64,000 nt of DNA from Cypionkella sp. (GTDB lineage Bacteria > Pseudomonadota > Alphaproteobacteria > Rhodobacterales > Rhodobacteraceae): the NCBI GenBank assembly GCA_025458525.1, contig JALOSF010000001.1:45963-109962 (forward strand), given 5' to 3'. Position 1 is the first letter of the stretch. Every line of letters starts with the position of its first letter. This document shows positions 8,899-17,318 of the stretch, piece by piece. Both the position numbers and the translations under genes were made by a program. The notes under the pieces were generated by a model. The model was not told where the DNA came from, did no database searches, and saw only the letters and a program-made list of their open reading frames with translations.

Positions 8899-9996
8899 TC
8901 AGCCAGAAAACAGGAAGTGCAGGACATCGCCATCCTTGACCTCATAGGTCTTGCCTTCAACCCGGAACTTGCCCGCTTCTTTCGCGCCCACCTCGCCCTT
9001 GCCGGCGATGTAATCGTCATAGGCAATGGTTTCGGCGCGGATGAAGCCCTTTTCGAAATCGCCGTGAATGACACCGGCCGCCTGCGGCGCCAGCGTGCCC
9101 TTCAGGATCGTCCAGGCGCGGGCCTCCTTTGGCCCCACGGTGAAATAGGTCTGAAGATCAAGCAGCTGATAGCCCGCGCGGATCAGCCGGTCGAGCCCGG
9201 CCTCGTGCAGGCCCATTTCCTCGAGAAACATGGCCGCCTCGTCCTGGGGCAACTGGCTGATCTCCTCCTCGATCCGGGCAGAAATCACCACCGTGCCCGC
9301 GCCTTGCGCGCGTGCCATCTCGGCCACGCGCTGCGATTGGCTGTTGCCCGACGCGGCCGAGGCTTCCTCGACGTTGCAGACGTAAAGCACGGGCTTGGAC
9401 GTGAGCAGTTGCAGCAAACGCCACGCGCGTTGGTCATCCTCGGCGACCTTGATCGTGCGGGCTGGCCTGCCCTCCTCCAGCACCTTTTGCGCCATCGCCA
9501 ACAGACGATCCTGATCGGCGGCTTCCTTGTCGCCGCCCTTCATCTTGCGGGCAAGATTGGCGCGCCGCCGCTCGATGCTTTCAAGGTCGGCCAGCATCAA
9601 CTCGGTTTCGATCGTCTCGGCATCGGCGACCGGGTCGATCCGGCCCTCGACATGGGTGATGTCGCCGTCTTCAAAGCACCGCAGCACATGGGCGATGGCG
9701 TCACATTCGCGGATATTGGCCAGAAACTGGTTGCCCAGACCCTCGCCCTTGGACGCCCCGCGCACAAGGCCGGCAATATCGACAAAGGTCATGCGGGTGG
9801 GGATGATCTGCTTGCTGCCGGCAATCGCGGCCAGCTTGTCCAGACGCGGATCAGGAACAGCGACCTCACCCACATTCGGCTCGATGGTGCAGAACGGAAA
9901 GTTCGCAGCCTGCGCCGCCGCTGTGCGGGTCAAGGCGTTGAACAGGGTCGATTTGCCCACGTTCGGCAAACCCACGATACCCATCTTGAAACCCAT
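8899..9996 (-). CDS. ychF: Redox-regulated ATPase/GTPase YchF
   Basis: A 365-residue OBG-HflX-type P-loop protein matching the standard YchF length. P-loop GLPNVGKSTLFNALT at residues ~7-21, the switch motif VDIAGLVRGASKGEGLGNQFL region, a coiled-coil insertion rich in Arg/Lys, and the C-terminal TGS-like domain ending in VKDGDVLHFLFSG. YchF hydrolyses ATP in preference to GTP and binds ribosomes; it is linked to stress responses. The start at 9996 follows AGGAGGG; earlier in-frame starts lack this site. Confidence 0.95.
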   Translation of the reverse strand: MGFKMGIVGLPNVGKSTLFNALTRTAAAQAANFPFCTIEPNVGEVAVPDPRLDKLAAIAGSKQIIPTRMTFVDIAGLVRGASKGEGLGNQFLANIRECDAIAHVLRCFEDGDITHVEGRIDPVADAETIETELMLADLESIERRRANLARKMKGGDKEAADQDRLLAMAQKVLEEGRPARTIKVAEDDQRAWRLLQLLTSKPVLYVCNVEEASAASGNSQSQRVAEMARAQGAGTVVISARIEEEISQLPQDEAAMFLEEMGLHEAGLDRLIRAGYQLLDLQTYFTVGPKEARAWTILKGTLAPQAAGVIHGDFEKGFIRAETIAYDDYIAGKGEVGAKEAGKFRVEGKTYEVKDGDVLHFLFSG

Positions 9997-10153
9997 AGCA
10001 CCCTCCTTTGGCGACGGGCCGCTTCTACAGGGGGGGCCGCAAAGGATCAAGCTGTCGCGCCGCCCGCTTGGTGCCGTCGCCCTGCGGCGCAGCGCTGTGC
10101 CCCATTGATTTTCCGCGCCCGCCCGTGCAAACCCAAGCCCAAGTATCTCGGGG

Positions 10154-10951
10154 ATGACCATGACCAGAATTGACAAGACCTTTGCGCGCCTGACAGCCGA
10201 AGGCAAAAAGGGCTTTGTCGCCTATATCATGGCGGGCGATCCTGATGTCGCCACCTCGCTTGAGGTGATGCGCGGCCTGCCCGGCGCGGGCGTTGACATC
10301 ATCGAACTGGGCATGCCCTTCACCGATCCGATGGCCGATGGGCCGACGATCCAGCTTGCCGGGCAGCGCGCGCTGGACCATCACATGAAGATGGATCAAG
10401 TGCTGGATATGGTGCGCGCCTTTCGCCAGAACGACGCCACCACGCCCATCGTCCTGATGGGCTATTACAACCCGATCTATGCGCGCGGGGTGGACCGCTT
10501 TCTGGCCGATGCCGTCGCGGCGGGGATCGACGGCCTGATCGTGGTCGATCTGCCACCCGAGGAAGACAGCGAATTGTGCCTGCCCGCGCAGGCGGCCGGA
10601 CTGAACTTCATCCGGCTGGCGACCCCCACCACCGACGCAAAGCGCCTGCCTGCGGTGCTGAAAAACACCTCCGGCTTTGTTTATTACGTCTCTGTCACCG
10701 GCATCACGGGGGCCGCCGCGGCACAAGCCGCCGACGTGGGCCCGGAAGTGGCGCGCATCAAGCAATCGACCAGATTGCCGGTCATCGTGGGCTTTGGCAT
10801 CACCACACCCGAAGCCGCAAAGGCCATCGCCGGCGTGGCGGATGGCTGCGTCGTGGGATCGGCCATCGTCAAGGATATCGGTGCCGGAAAGCCGGTGGCC
10901 GAAATCCTGGCCAACGTCGCCGCGCTGGCCGCCGGGGCGCACGCCGCCTGA
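10154..10951 (+). CDS. trpA: Tryptophan synthase alpha chain
   Basis: A 265-residue TIM-barrel protein. The catalytic glutamate (E51) is in [19 protein letters not shown], and the second catalytic acid is in [12 protein letters not shown]. It splits indole-3-glycerol phosphate into indole and glyceraldehyde 3-phosphate and passes indole to TrpB. trpB is not adjacent; the neighbours are ychF (divergent) and a DUF1489 gene (convergent). A second in-frame ATG six bases downstream is equally possible as the start. Confidence 0.96.
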   Translation: MTMTRIDKTFARLTAEGKKGFVAYIMAGDPDVATSLEVMRGLPGAGVDIIELGMPFTDPMADGPTIQLAGQRALDHHMKMDQVLDMVRAFRQNDATTPIVLMGYYNPIYARGVDRFLADAVAAGIDGLIVVDLPPEEDSELCLPAQAAGLNFIRLATPTTDAKRLPAVLKNTSGFVYYVSVTGITGAAAAQAADVGPEVARIKQSTRLPVIVGFGITTPEAAKAIAGVADGCVVGSAIVKDIGAGKPVAEILANVAALAAGAHAA

Positions 10952-10955
10952 CCGC

Positions 10956-10977
10956 ACGCCCGCCCGACAGCGGGCGT
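10956..10977. terminator. Hairpin between trpA and the DUF1489 gene
   Basis: Perfect 8-bp stem ACGCCCGC / GCGGGCGT with a 6-nt loop between two convergent genes. No U-tract follows, so it is a possible bidirectional or 3'-end-protecting structure. Confidence 0.4.
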
Positions 10978-11408
10978 CAGCGCAGACCGAACTCGGCCAT
11001 CGCCTCGGCCAGACCGGGGGGCAGGGTTTCCTCATGCTCTCGACCCGGCAACAGATCGGGCGGGGCATCCTTGGCCTCCAGATAGCGCCAGCCCTGAAAC
11101 GGGCGCCGCGGCACGGATTGCGTGCGCGTCACTTCGGTGTCGAGCAGGATGGCACAGCGCGAAATGCCATCCGCACCCGTCACCTGTTCCAGCCCCACCA
11201 CCTGTTGGCGCGCAAGAATGACCCCCTTGATCACCCAATAAAGCGAACCGCCCGCCAGAACCTCGTCTGCGCGCTTTGGCCACATCCGGGTGACATGCAC
11301 GGCACAGCCCTCGGGCCAACGCGCGCGCTGGCTGCGCTGCCAGTCCAGCAAATCCTCGATGCTGTCGGCGCCAACGCAGAGTTTGAGCAGATGGACAGGG
11401 TCGGTCAC
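10977..11408 (-). CDS. DUF1489 family protein
   Basis: A 143-residue soluble protein of the alphaproteobacterial DUF1489 family. Start is a GTG at 11408 (TDPVHLLKLCVGADSIEDL), preceded by AAAGGAA. Recognisable blocks include HVTRMWPKRADEVL, GSLYWVIKGVILARQ and PFQGWRYL, which recall the RNA-binding-like ASCH/PUA fold in layout. No function is established for the family. Convergent with trpA and divergent from nrdJ. A very long minus-strand reading frame extends upstream opposite nrdJ, but it is a shadow. Confidence 0.8.
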   Translation of the reverse strand: MTDPVHLLKLCVGADSIEDLLDWQRSQRARWPEGCAVHVTRMWPKRADEVLAGGSLYWVIKGVILARQQVVGLEQVTGADGISRCAILLDTEVTRTQSVPRRPFQGWRYLEAKDAPPDLLPGREHEETLPPGLAEAMAEFGLR

Positions 11409-11537
11409 AGGGCGATTCCTTTGGTCAGGCGGCACACCATAGGGCGCTTTGCGGTCACGGCAAGACGTTGACCGCGGTGGCCTGGGGGCGTATTTTGTGC
11501 GTTCCGCTGTAATCCCCACAAAAAGAAGGCTGCCCCC

Positions 11538-13817
11538 ATGTCCCGATTCGCTGCGCCCATTGCCGAACAGATCTGGGACATGAAATACCGGCTGAAGGCG
11601 CAGGACGGCACAGCCATCGACGGCACGGTGGAGGACACCTGGCGCCGGATCGCCCGCGCCTTGGCCGAAGTGGAAAAGGACCCGGCCCATTGGGAGGCGA
11701 AATTCTACGCAGCCCTTGAAGATTTCAAATACCTGCCCGCAGGCCGCATCACCGCGGGCGCGGGCACCGGCCGGTCGGTCACGCTGTTCAACTGCTTTGT
11801 GATGGGCACGATTCCCGACACGATGCCCGGCATTTTCGACGGGCTGAAAGAGGCCGCGCTGACCATGCAGCAAGGCGGCGGGATCGGCTATGATTTCAGC
11901 ACGATCCGCCCGCGCGGGGCCGAGGTGAAGGGGGTCGCCGCCGATGCCTCTGGCCCGCTGTCCTTCATGGATGTATGGGATGCGATGTGCCGCACCATCA
12001 TGTCCGCGGGCAGCCGCCGGGGCGCGATGATGGCCACCATGCGCTGCGACCACCCCGATATCGAACAGTTCATCGAGGCCAAGAAAGACCCGGCCCGCCT
12101 GCGCATGTTCAACCTCAGCGTGCTGGTCACCGACCCGTTCATGGCGGCGGTCAAGGCCGATGGCCCGTGGGACCTGGTGTTCGATGGCCGGGTCTATAAG
12201 ACGCTTCAGGCGCGCGATCTGTGGAACAAGATCATGCGCAACACCTTTGATTTCGCCGAGCCGGGCGTGATCTTCATCGACCGTATCAATGCGATGAACA
12301 ACCTTGCGTATTGCGAGACCATCGCCGCCACCAACCCCTGCGGCGAACAGCCCCTGCCGCCCTATGGTGCCTGCCTTCTGGGCAGCATCAACCTTGCCGC
12401 TCTGGTGCGCGACGCGTTTGAACCGGCGGCGGCGCTGGACATGGCGGCGCTCGATGACCTCGTGCGCACCGCGGTGCGGATGATGGACAATGTGGTGGAT
12501 GCCAGCCGCTTTCCCCTGCCCCAGCAAGCGGCCGAGGCCCGCAACAAGCGCCGCATCGGCCTGGGCGTCACCGGGCTTGCCGATGCGCTTTTGATGGTGG
12601 GCGCGCGCTATGGCAGCGCCGAGGCCGCGGCGCTTACCGAACGCTGGATGCATGCCATCGCGCGGGCCTCCTATCTTGCCTCGGTGGACCTTGCGCGCGA
12701 AAAGGGCGCCTTCCCGCTGTTCGACGCCGATGCCTATCTGTCGTCGGGCGCGATGGCGGGGATGGATGCCGACGTGAAGGACGCGATCCGCCAGCACGGC
12801 ATCCGCAACGCGCTGCTGACCTCGATCGCGCCGACCGGCACCATCAGCCTTTATGCCGGCAATGTCAGTTCCGGGATCGAGCCGGTGTTCGCCTATGCCT
12901 ATACCCGCAAGGTTCTGCAAAAGGACGGGTCGCGCACCGAGGAGGAGGTCGTCGATTACGCCGTCCGCCTGTGGCGAGAGAAATTTGGCGACGCCGAGCT
13001 GCCCGATTATTTCGTCAACGCCCAGACCCTGCCGCCGCTGGATCATGTGCGGATGCAGGCGGCGGCGCAGAAATGGGTCGATTCGTCGATTTCCAAGACC
13101 ATCAACTGCCCCGAGGACATCAGCTTTGACGATTTTGCGCAGGTCTATATGGCCGCCTGGGATCAGGGCTGCAAAGGTTGCACCACCTATCGCCCCAATG
13201 CGGTGACCGGGTCGGTGCTGTCCGTGTCGGAAACCTCCGACAAGACCCCGGCCGAGGCGCCAGCCACCGCCGCCCGCACCGAAGGCGAGGTCATCTACCT
13301 TGCCGATCCGCTCGACCGGCCTGCGGCGCTGGAAGGCGCCACCTACAAGCTGAAATGGCCGGGGTCGGAACACGCGCTGTATATCACCGTCAACGACATC
13401 GTCATCGCCGGCCACCGCCGCCCGTTCGAGGTGTTCATCAACTCCAAGAACATGGAGCATTTCGCCTGGACCGTCGCGCTGACGCGGATGATCTCGGCGG
13501 TGTTCCGGCGCGGCGGGGATATCTCGTTCGTTGTCGAGGAGCTTAAGGCCGTGTTCGACCCGCGCGGCGGCGCCTGGATGGACGGCAAATACATCCCCTC
13601 CATCCTCGCGGCCATCGGCGGGGTGATCGAGCGTCACCTGATCGAGATCGGCTTCATCGCCGGTGAGGGCATGGGCCTGAAGACCGACCCGCACGCCGAG
13701 GTGGTGGCACTTGGCACCCCTCGCGGCAAAAGCTGTTCCAGCTGCGGCAGTTATGAGATGCGCATGATCGAAGGCTGCATGACCTGCGCCAGCTGCGGCT
13801 ATTCCAAATGCGGCTGA
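11538..13817 (+). CDS. nrdJ: Adenosylcobalamin-dependent (class II) ribonucleotide reductase
   Basis: A 759-residue class II reductase that makes deoxyribonucleotides using B12. The ten-stranded barrel region carries FNCFVMGTIPDTM (N-terminal active-site cysteine), QQGGGIGYDFSTIRPRGAEV, the thiyl-radical motif NPCGEQPLPPYGACLLGSIN, and IAPTGTISL with SSGIEPVF. The C-terminus has a TSCPD-type region and a cysteine cluster (CSSCGSYEMR, then CMTCASCGYSKCG), which regenerates the active site. It is the short form; many relatives have NrdJ of about 1,200 residues with an extra N-terminal ATP cone, absent here. Ribosome site AGAAGG. No cobalamin riboswitch is evident upstream. Confidence 0.93.
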   Translation: MSRFAAPIAEQIWDMKYRLKAQDGTAIDGTVEDTWRRIARALAEVEKDPAHWEAKFYAALEDFKYLPAGRITAGAGTGRSVTLFNCFVMGTIPDTMPGIFDGLKEAALTMQQGGGIGYDFSTIRPRGAEVKGVAADASGPLSFMDVWDAMCRTIMSAGSRRGAMMATMRCDHPDIEQFIEAKKDPARLRMFNLSVLVTDPFMAAVKADGPWDLVFDGRVYKTLQARDLWNKIMRNTFDFAEPGVIFIDRINAMNNLAYCETIAATNPCGEQPLPPYGACLLGSINLAALVRDAFEPAAALDMAALDDLVRTAVRMMDNVVDASRFPLPQQAAEARNKRRIGLGVTGLADALLMVGARYGSAEAAALTERWMHAIARASYLASVDLAREKGAFPLFDADAYLSSGAMAGMDADVKDAIRQHGIRNALLTSIAPTGTISLYAGNVSSGIEPVFAYAYTRKVLQKDGSRTEEEVVDYAVRLWREKFGDAELPDYFVNAQTLPPLDHVRMQAAAQKWVDSSISKTINCPEDISFDDFAQVYMAAWDQGCKGCTTYRPNAVTGSVLSVSETSDKTPAEAPATAARTEGEVIYLADPLDRPAALEGATYKLKWPGSEHALYITVNDIVIAGHRRPFEVFINSKNMEHFAWTVALTRMISAVFRRGGDISFVVEELKAVFDPRGGAWMDGKYIPSILAAIGGVIERHLIEIGFIAGEGMGLKTDPHAEVVALGTPRGKSCSSCGSYEMRMIEGCMTCASCGYSKCG

Positions 13818-13843
13818 CCGCCTAGCCGCGCCAGACCCCTGAC

Positions 13844-13891
13844 CCGCCCCTGCACGCGCACGCTGCGGGCAGGCTGGTGCAGAAGGGGCGG
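13844..13891 (+). terminator. Long hairpin downstream of nrdJ
   Basis: CCGCCCCT plus GCAC pair with GTGC plus AGGGGCGG across a 21-nt loop, with a three-base bulge. It sits 26 bases after the nrdJ stop and before the MFS gene. There is no U-tract, so it is only a possible terminator or 3'-stabilising stem. Confidence 0.3.
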
Positions 13892-13928
13892 CGCTGCTAG
13901 ACGTCGTGGCACAAGATCGGAGCCGCCA

Positions 13929-15086
13929 ATGCCCAACATCCTGACCGTCGCGCGTGCACCGCTTGCGGCTTTTGCGGCCATGGGCGTGGTCTGGGGCACC
14001 TTTGCCGCCGCGCTGCCCGACCTCAAGACGATGCTGGCCATAGACGAGGCGCAGCTGGGTGTCCTTTTGCTGTTCACCCCGATTGCGGCGGTGACGGCAA
14101 TGCTTCTGGCCCCGATGTTCGGCGCGGCGATGGGGCGGCTTGCCTTGCCCTGTGCGGTGCTGACCATGGGGCTTGGTTTTGCCCTGCCGGGACAGACGGC
14201 GAGCCTGATCCTGTTCCCGCTTGCCATGATGATCTGCGGCGCGGCAACCGGCCTGACAGATGTTCTGATGAACGCCCGTGTAGCGCAGATCGAGAACACG
14301 CGCAGCCTGCATCTGATGAACCTTTGCCACGCCGCCTACAGTTTCGGCTACGCCGGCGGCGCGCTGGCCACCGGCGCCATGCGGGGGGCCGGACTTGGGC
14401 CGTCGCTGGTGCTGGGAACGATGGCGCTTGTGGCGGCGTCTCTGGCGCTGCTGACATGGGAGCGCGACGGCCAGATCGACGGGCTGCGCAAGCCAAAGGA
14501 CAAGGGCGCCGCGCGGCTTGGCCTGATCCCGATCTTGGGCGGCGCGGTGGTGCTGATTGCCTTCATGACCGAGAACGCAGCCGAGGCCTGGTCGGCCCTG
14601 CATATCGAAAAGACACTTGGCGGCAGCCCGAGCGAGGGGGCGATGGGGCCGGCGGTGCTTGCGCTGACCATGGGGTTTGCGCGACTGGCGGGTCAGGGCC
14701 TTGTGGCGCGGGTCAGCCCCTTTCGTCTGCTGGTCGGTGGCGCGGTGATCGCGGCCTGCGGGGCGCTGATCGCCGCCGGGGCGCAATCGCCGGTGATGGC
14801 CTATGCCGGGTTCATCGTGATGGGGCTGGGCGCATCGGTGATCGCGCCCACCGCCTTTTCGCTGGTCGGTCGGCTGGCAGAGCCGCAGGCGCGGGCGCGG
14901 GCCGTCGCGCGGGCCACGCTGCTTGGCTATTTCGGTTACTTCTTCGGCCCGCCCATGCTTGGCTTCATCGCGGGCAGCTTTGGCCTGCGTATGGCCTTTG
15001 TGTTTGCCGCCTGCCTGTTGCTGGCGGTGCTGATCCTTGCGCCCTTGATGGCACGCGCGGGGCGCCGCTTACTGCCAGCTGTCTGA
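13929..15086 (+). CDS. MFS transporter
   Basis: A 385-residue membrane protein with about 12 hydrophobic segments in two halves, typical of small major facilitator superfamily exporters (YbjJ-like layout). Signatures include GLTDVLMNARVAQIE in the first half and GLGASVIAPTAFSLVGRLA in the second. The substrate cannot be predicted. The last 18 bases overlap the 3' end of the convergent dehydrogenase gene. Confidence 0.85.
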   Translation: MPNILTVARAPLAAFAAMGVVWGTFAAALPDLKTMLAIDEAQLGVLLLFTPIAAVTAMLLAPMFGAAMGRLALPCAVLTMGLGFALPGQTASLILFPLAMMICGAATGLTDVLMNARVAQIENTRSLHLMNLCHAAYSFGYAGGALATGAMRGAGLGPSLVLGTMALVAASLALLTWERDGQIDGLRKPKDKGAARLGLIPILGGAVVLIAFMTENAAEAWSALHIEKTLGGSPSEGAMGPAVLALTMGFARLAGQGLVARVSPFRLLVGGAVIAACGALIAAGAQSPVMAYAGFIVMGLGASVIAPTAFSLVGRLAEPQARARAVARATLLGYFGYFFGPPMLGFIAGSFGLRMAFVFAACLLLAVLILAPLMARAGRRLLPAV

Positions 15087-16232
15087 AAATCCCTTTGGGA
15101 TCAGAAGATTGTGACGCCCCAAATCGCCCACATCCCGTTCGCCACACAGGGCCATGGTGGTGTCGAGCTCTTTGCGGATGACCTCTAGCGCCTTTGTGAC
15201 CCCCGCCTCGCCCATCGCGCCAAGCCCGTAGATATAGCTGCGCCCGATCATGGTGCCCTTGGCCCCCATGGCCAGCGCCTTCAGCACATCCTGACCCGAG
15301 CGGATGCCGCTGTCCATCCAGACCTCGACCCGGTCGCCCACCGCATCGACGATGCGGGGCAACATGCGGATCGATGACAGCGCCCCATCCAGTTGCCGCC
15401 CGCCATGGTTCGACACGATGATGGCATCCGCGCCAAAATCGGCGGCCTTGCGGGCGTCGTCCTCGTCCAGGATGCCTTTCAGGATGAACTTTCCGCCCCA
15501 TTGGTCGCGGATGCGGGCGATCTTGGTCCAGTCCAGTTGCGGGTCGAACTGGTCGGAAATCCAGCTCATCAGGCTCGATGTATCGCCCACCCCTTTGACA
15601 TGGCCGACGATATTGCCAAAGCCGCGCCGCTTGGTGCCCAGCATTTCCAGCCCCCAACCCCATTTGGTGGCAAGGTCAAGCAGCACCGGCAGGGTCAGCT
15701 TGGGCGGGGCCGACAGGCCGTTCTTCAGATCCTTGTGCCGCTGGCCCAGGATCTGCAAATCCAGCGTCAGCACCAGCGCCGAACATTTGGCGTCCTTGGC
15801 CCGCTGGATGATTCGGTCAACGAAATCCTCATCCTGCATCACATAGAGCTGAAACCAGAACGGCGCGGGGCTGTTCGCCGCCACGTCCTCGATGGAACAG
15901 ATCGACATGGTGGACAGGGTGAAAGGCACGCCGAACTTTGCCGCCGCGCGGGCGGCCTTGATCTCGCCATCGGCGGCCTGCATGCCCGTCAGCCCGACGG
16001 GGGCCAGCGCGACCGGCATCGTCACCGGGAAACCCGCCATCGTGCCCGCGACAGACCGGCCCGACATATCGACCGCCACTTTCTGGCGCAGCCGAAGCTG
16101 GGCAAAATCCGAGGTGTTTTCGCGGAAGGTCTGTTCGGTATAACTGCCCGACTCGGCGTAATCGTAGAACATCTTCGGGGTGCGGCGTTTGTGGATCCGC
16201 TTCAGATCCTCGATACAGGTAATCACCGGCAT
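15069..16232 (-). CDS. lldD: FMN-dependent alpha-hydroxy acid (L-lactate type) dehydrogenase
   Basis: A 387-residue flavoprotein of the glycolate oxidase/L-lactate dehydrogenase family. FMN-site residues are in PVALAPVGLTGMQ; the catalytic histidine is H276 in SNHGGRQLDGA; the phosphate-binding end is in DSGIRSGQDVLKALAMGAKGTMIGRSYIYGLG. It oxidises L-lactate or a similar 2-hydroxy acid and passes electrons to quinone at the membrane. The start at 16232 (MPVITCIEDLKRIHKRRTP) follows AAGGGGGTGG; an in-frame codon 36 bases upstream is less likely. lldD is the best guess, but glycolate or mandelate as substrate cannot be excluded. Confidence 0.85.
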   Translation of the reverse strand: MPVITCIEDLKRIHKRRTPKMFYDYAESGSYTEQTFRENTSDFAQLRLRQKVAVDMSGRSVAGTMAGFPVTMPVALAPVGLTGMQAADGEIKAARAAAKFGVPFTLSTMSICSIEDVAANSPAPFWFQLYVMQDEDFVDRIIQRAKDAKCSALVLTLDLQILGQRHKDLKNGLSAPPKLTLPVLLDLATKWGWGLEMLGTKRRGFGNIVGHVKGVGDTSSLMSWISDQFDPQLDWTKIARIRDQWGGKFILKGILDEDDARKAADFGADAIIVSNHGGRQLDGALSSIRMLPRIVDAVGDRVEVWMDSGIRSGQDVLKALAMGAKGTMIGRSYIYGLGAMGEAGVTKALEVIRKELDTTMALCGERDVGDLGRHNLLIPKGFSDSWQ

Positions 16233-16367
16233 GGCCACCCCCTTGATTTGGTAAATCCGTGTTACCAATCGGCAGGGTGCAGCGCAATTGCAAAGGCGCT
16301 GCCGCCAAAGTCTGTTTTCCCGCCGAAGAAGATGGGATAGCAGGCAGGCAAGCGACAGGAGGCCAGC

Positions 16368-17285
16368 ATGACGGCAACAGTGTTCATCGACGGCGAGGCA
16401 GGGACAACGGGGCTCCAGATCCGTGACCGTTTGCTGGGGCGCAGCGACATCCGGCTGATCCAGATCGATCCGGACCGCCGCAAAGACCCGGCGGCGCGGC
16501 GCGAAGCCTTTGCTGCGGCCGATGTGGCGATCCTGTGCCTGCCCGATGCGGCGGCGGTCGAGGCGGTTGCGCTGTGCGAGGGCCTGCCCACGCGGATCAT
16601 CGACGCCAGCACCGCCTACCGTGTGAACCCCGACTGGGCTTATGGTTTTGCCGAACTCAGCGCCCAGAACCGGGCGCGGATCGCAGGGGCGGCGCGGGTG
16701 TCAAACCCCGGCTGCTATCCGACCGGGTCGATTGCCTTGCTGGCACCGCTGGTCGCGGCAGGTGTGATTGCGCCGGATGCGGCGCTGTCGATCAACGCGG
16801 TGTCTGGCTATTCCGGCGGCGGCAAGGCGCTGATCGCGGAATTCGACGAAGGCACGGCGGGGGCGTTCTTCCTCTATGGTCTGGACCACAAGCACAAGCA
16901 TCTGCCTGAAATCACTCAGCATTCGGGGCTGACCAGGCGGCCGATCTTTGTGCCGTCGGTTGGAAACTTTGCCCAAGGTATGATCGTGTCCATTCCGCTG
17001 CATCTGCCCAAGGGGCAGACGGCGGCGCAGATCCGCGACTGTCTTGCGGCCCGTTATGAAGGGTCGCGCTTTGTCTCGGTGCTGGACGAAGGCAGCCTGA
17101 CCGCCCGCGTCAATCCTGAACGGCTGAACGGCACCAACCGCATGGAACTGTCGGTTCACGCCAGCGCCGAAGGGGATCGGGTGGTGCTTTTGGCCACGCT
17201 GGACAACCTTGGCAAAGGCGCCTCGGGGGCGGCGGTGCAGAACCTGAACCTGATGCTGGGCATGGATGAAGGGGCCGGGCTGTAA
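16368..17285 (+). CDS. argC: N-acetyl-gamma-glutamyl-phosphate reductase (type 2)
   Basis: A 305-residue enzyme of the short, type 2 ArgC family common in alphaproteobacteria. It has the N-terminal NADP-binding segment TVFIDGEAGTTGLQIRDRL and the catalytic cysteine C116 in SNPGCYPTGS. It reduces N-acetylglutamyl phosphate to the semialdehyde in arginine synthesis. Single gene between the dehydrogenase (divergent) and dnaE (convergent). Confidence 0.95.
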   Translation: MTATVFIDGEAGTTGLQIRDRLLGRSDIRLIQIDPDRRKDPAARREAFAAADVAILCLPDAAAVEAVALCEGLPTRIIDASTAYRVNPDWAYGFAELSAQNRARIAGAARVSNPGCYPTGSIALLAPLVAAGVIAPDAALSINAVSGYSGGGKALIAEFDEGTAGAFFLYGLDHKHKHLPEITQHSGLTRRPIFVPSVGNFAQGMIVSIPLHLPKGQTAAQIRDCLAARYEGSRFVSVLDEGSLTARVNPERLNGTNRMELSVHASAEGDRVVLLATLDNLGKGASGAAVQNLNLMLGMDEGAGL

Positions 17286-17318
17286 CGCCCGGCCCACCGC
17301 CTCGCGCTCGCCGGGCGG

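Noticed and set aside
11409-11537. Cobalamin riboswitch or NrdR box before nrdJ
   Set aside because: Only 129 bases are available; no B12-box and no paired NrdR-box sequences were found.
10977-14786. Minus-strand open frame of about 1,270 codons opposite nrdJ and the MFS gene
   Set aside because: Only its last ~143 codons (the DUF1489 gene) have family motifs. The rest is Arg/His/Gly-rich antisense text, a by-product of high GC content opposite well-supported genes.
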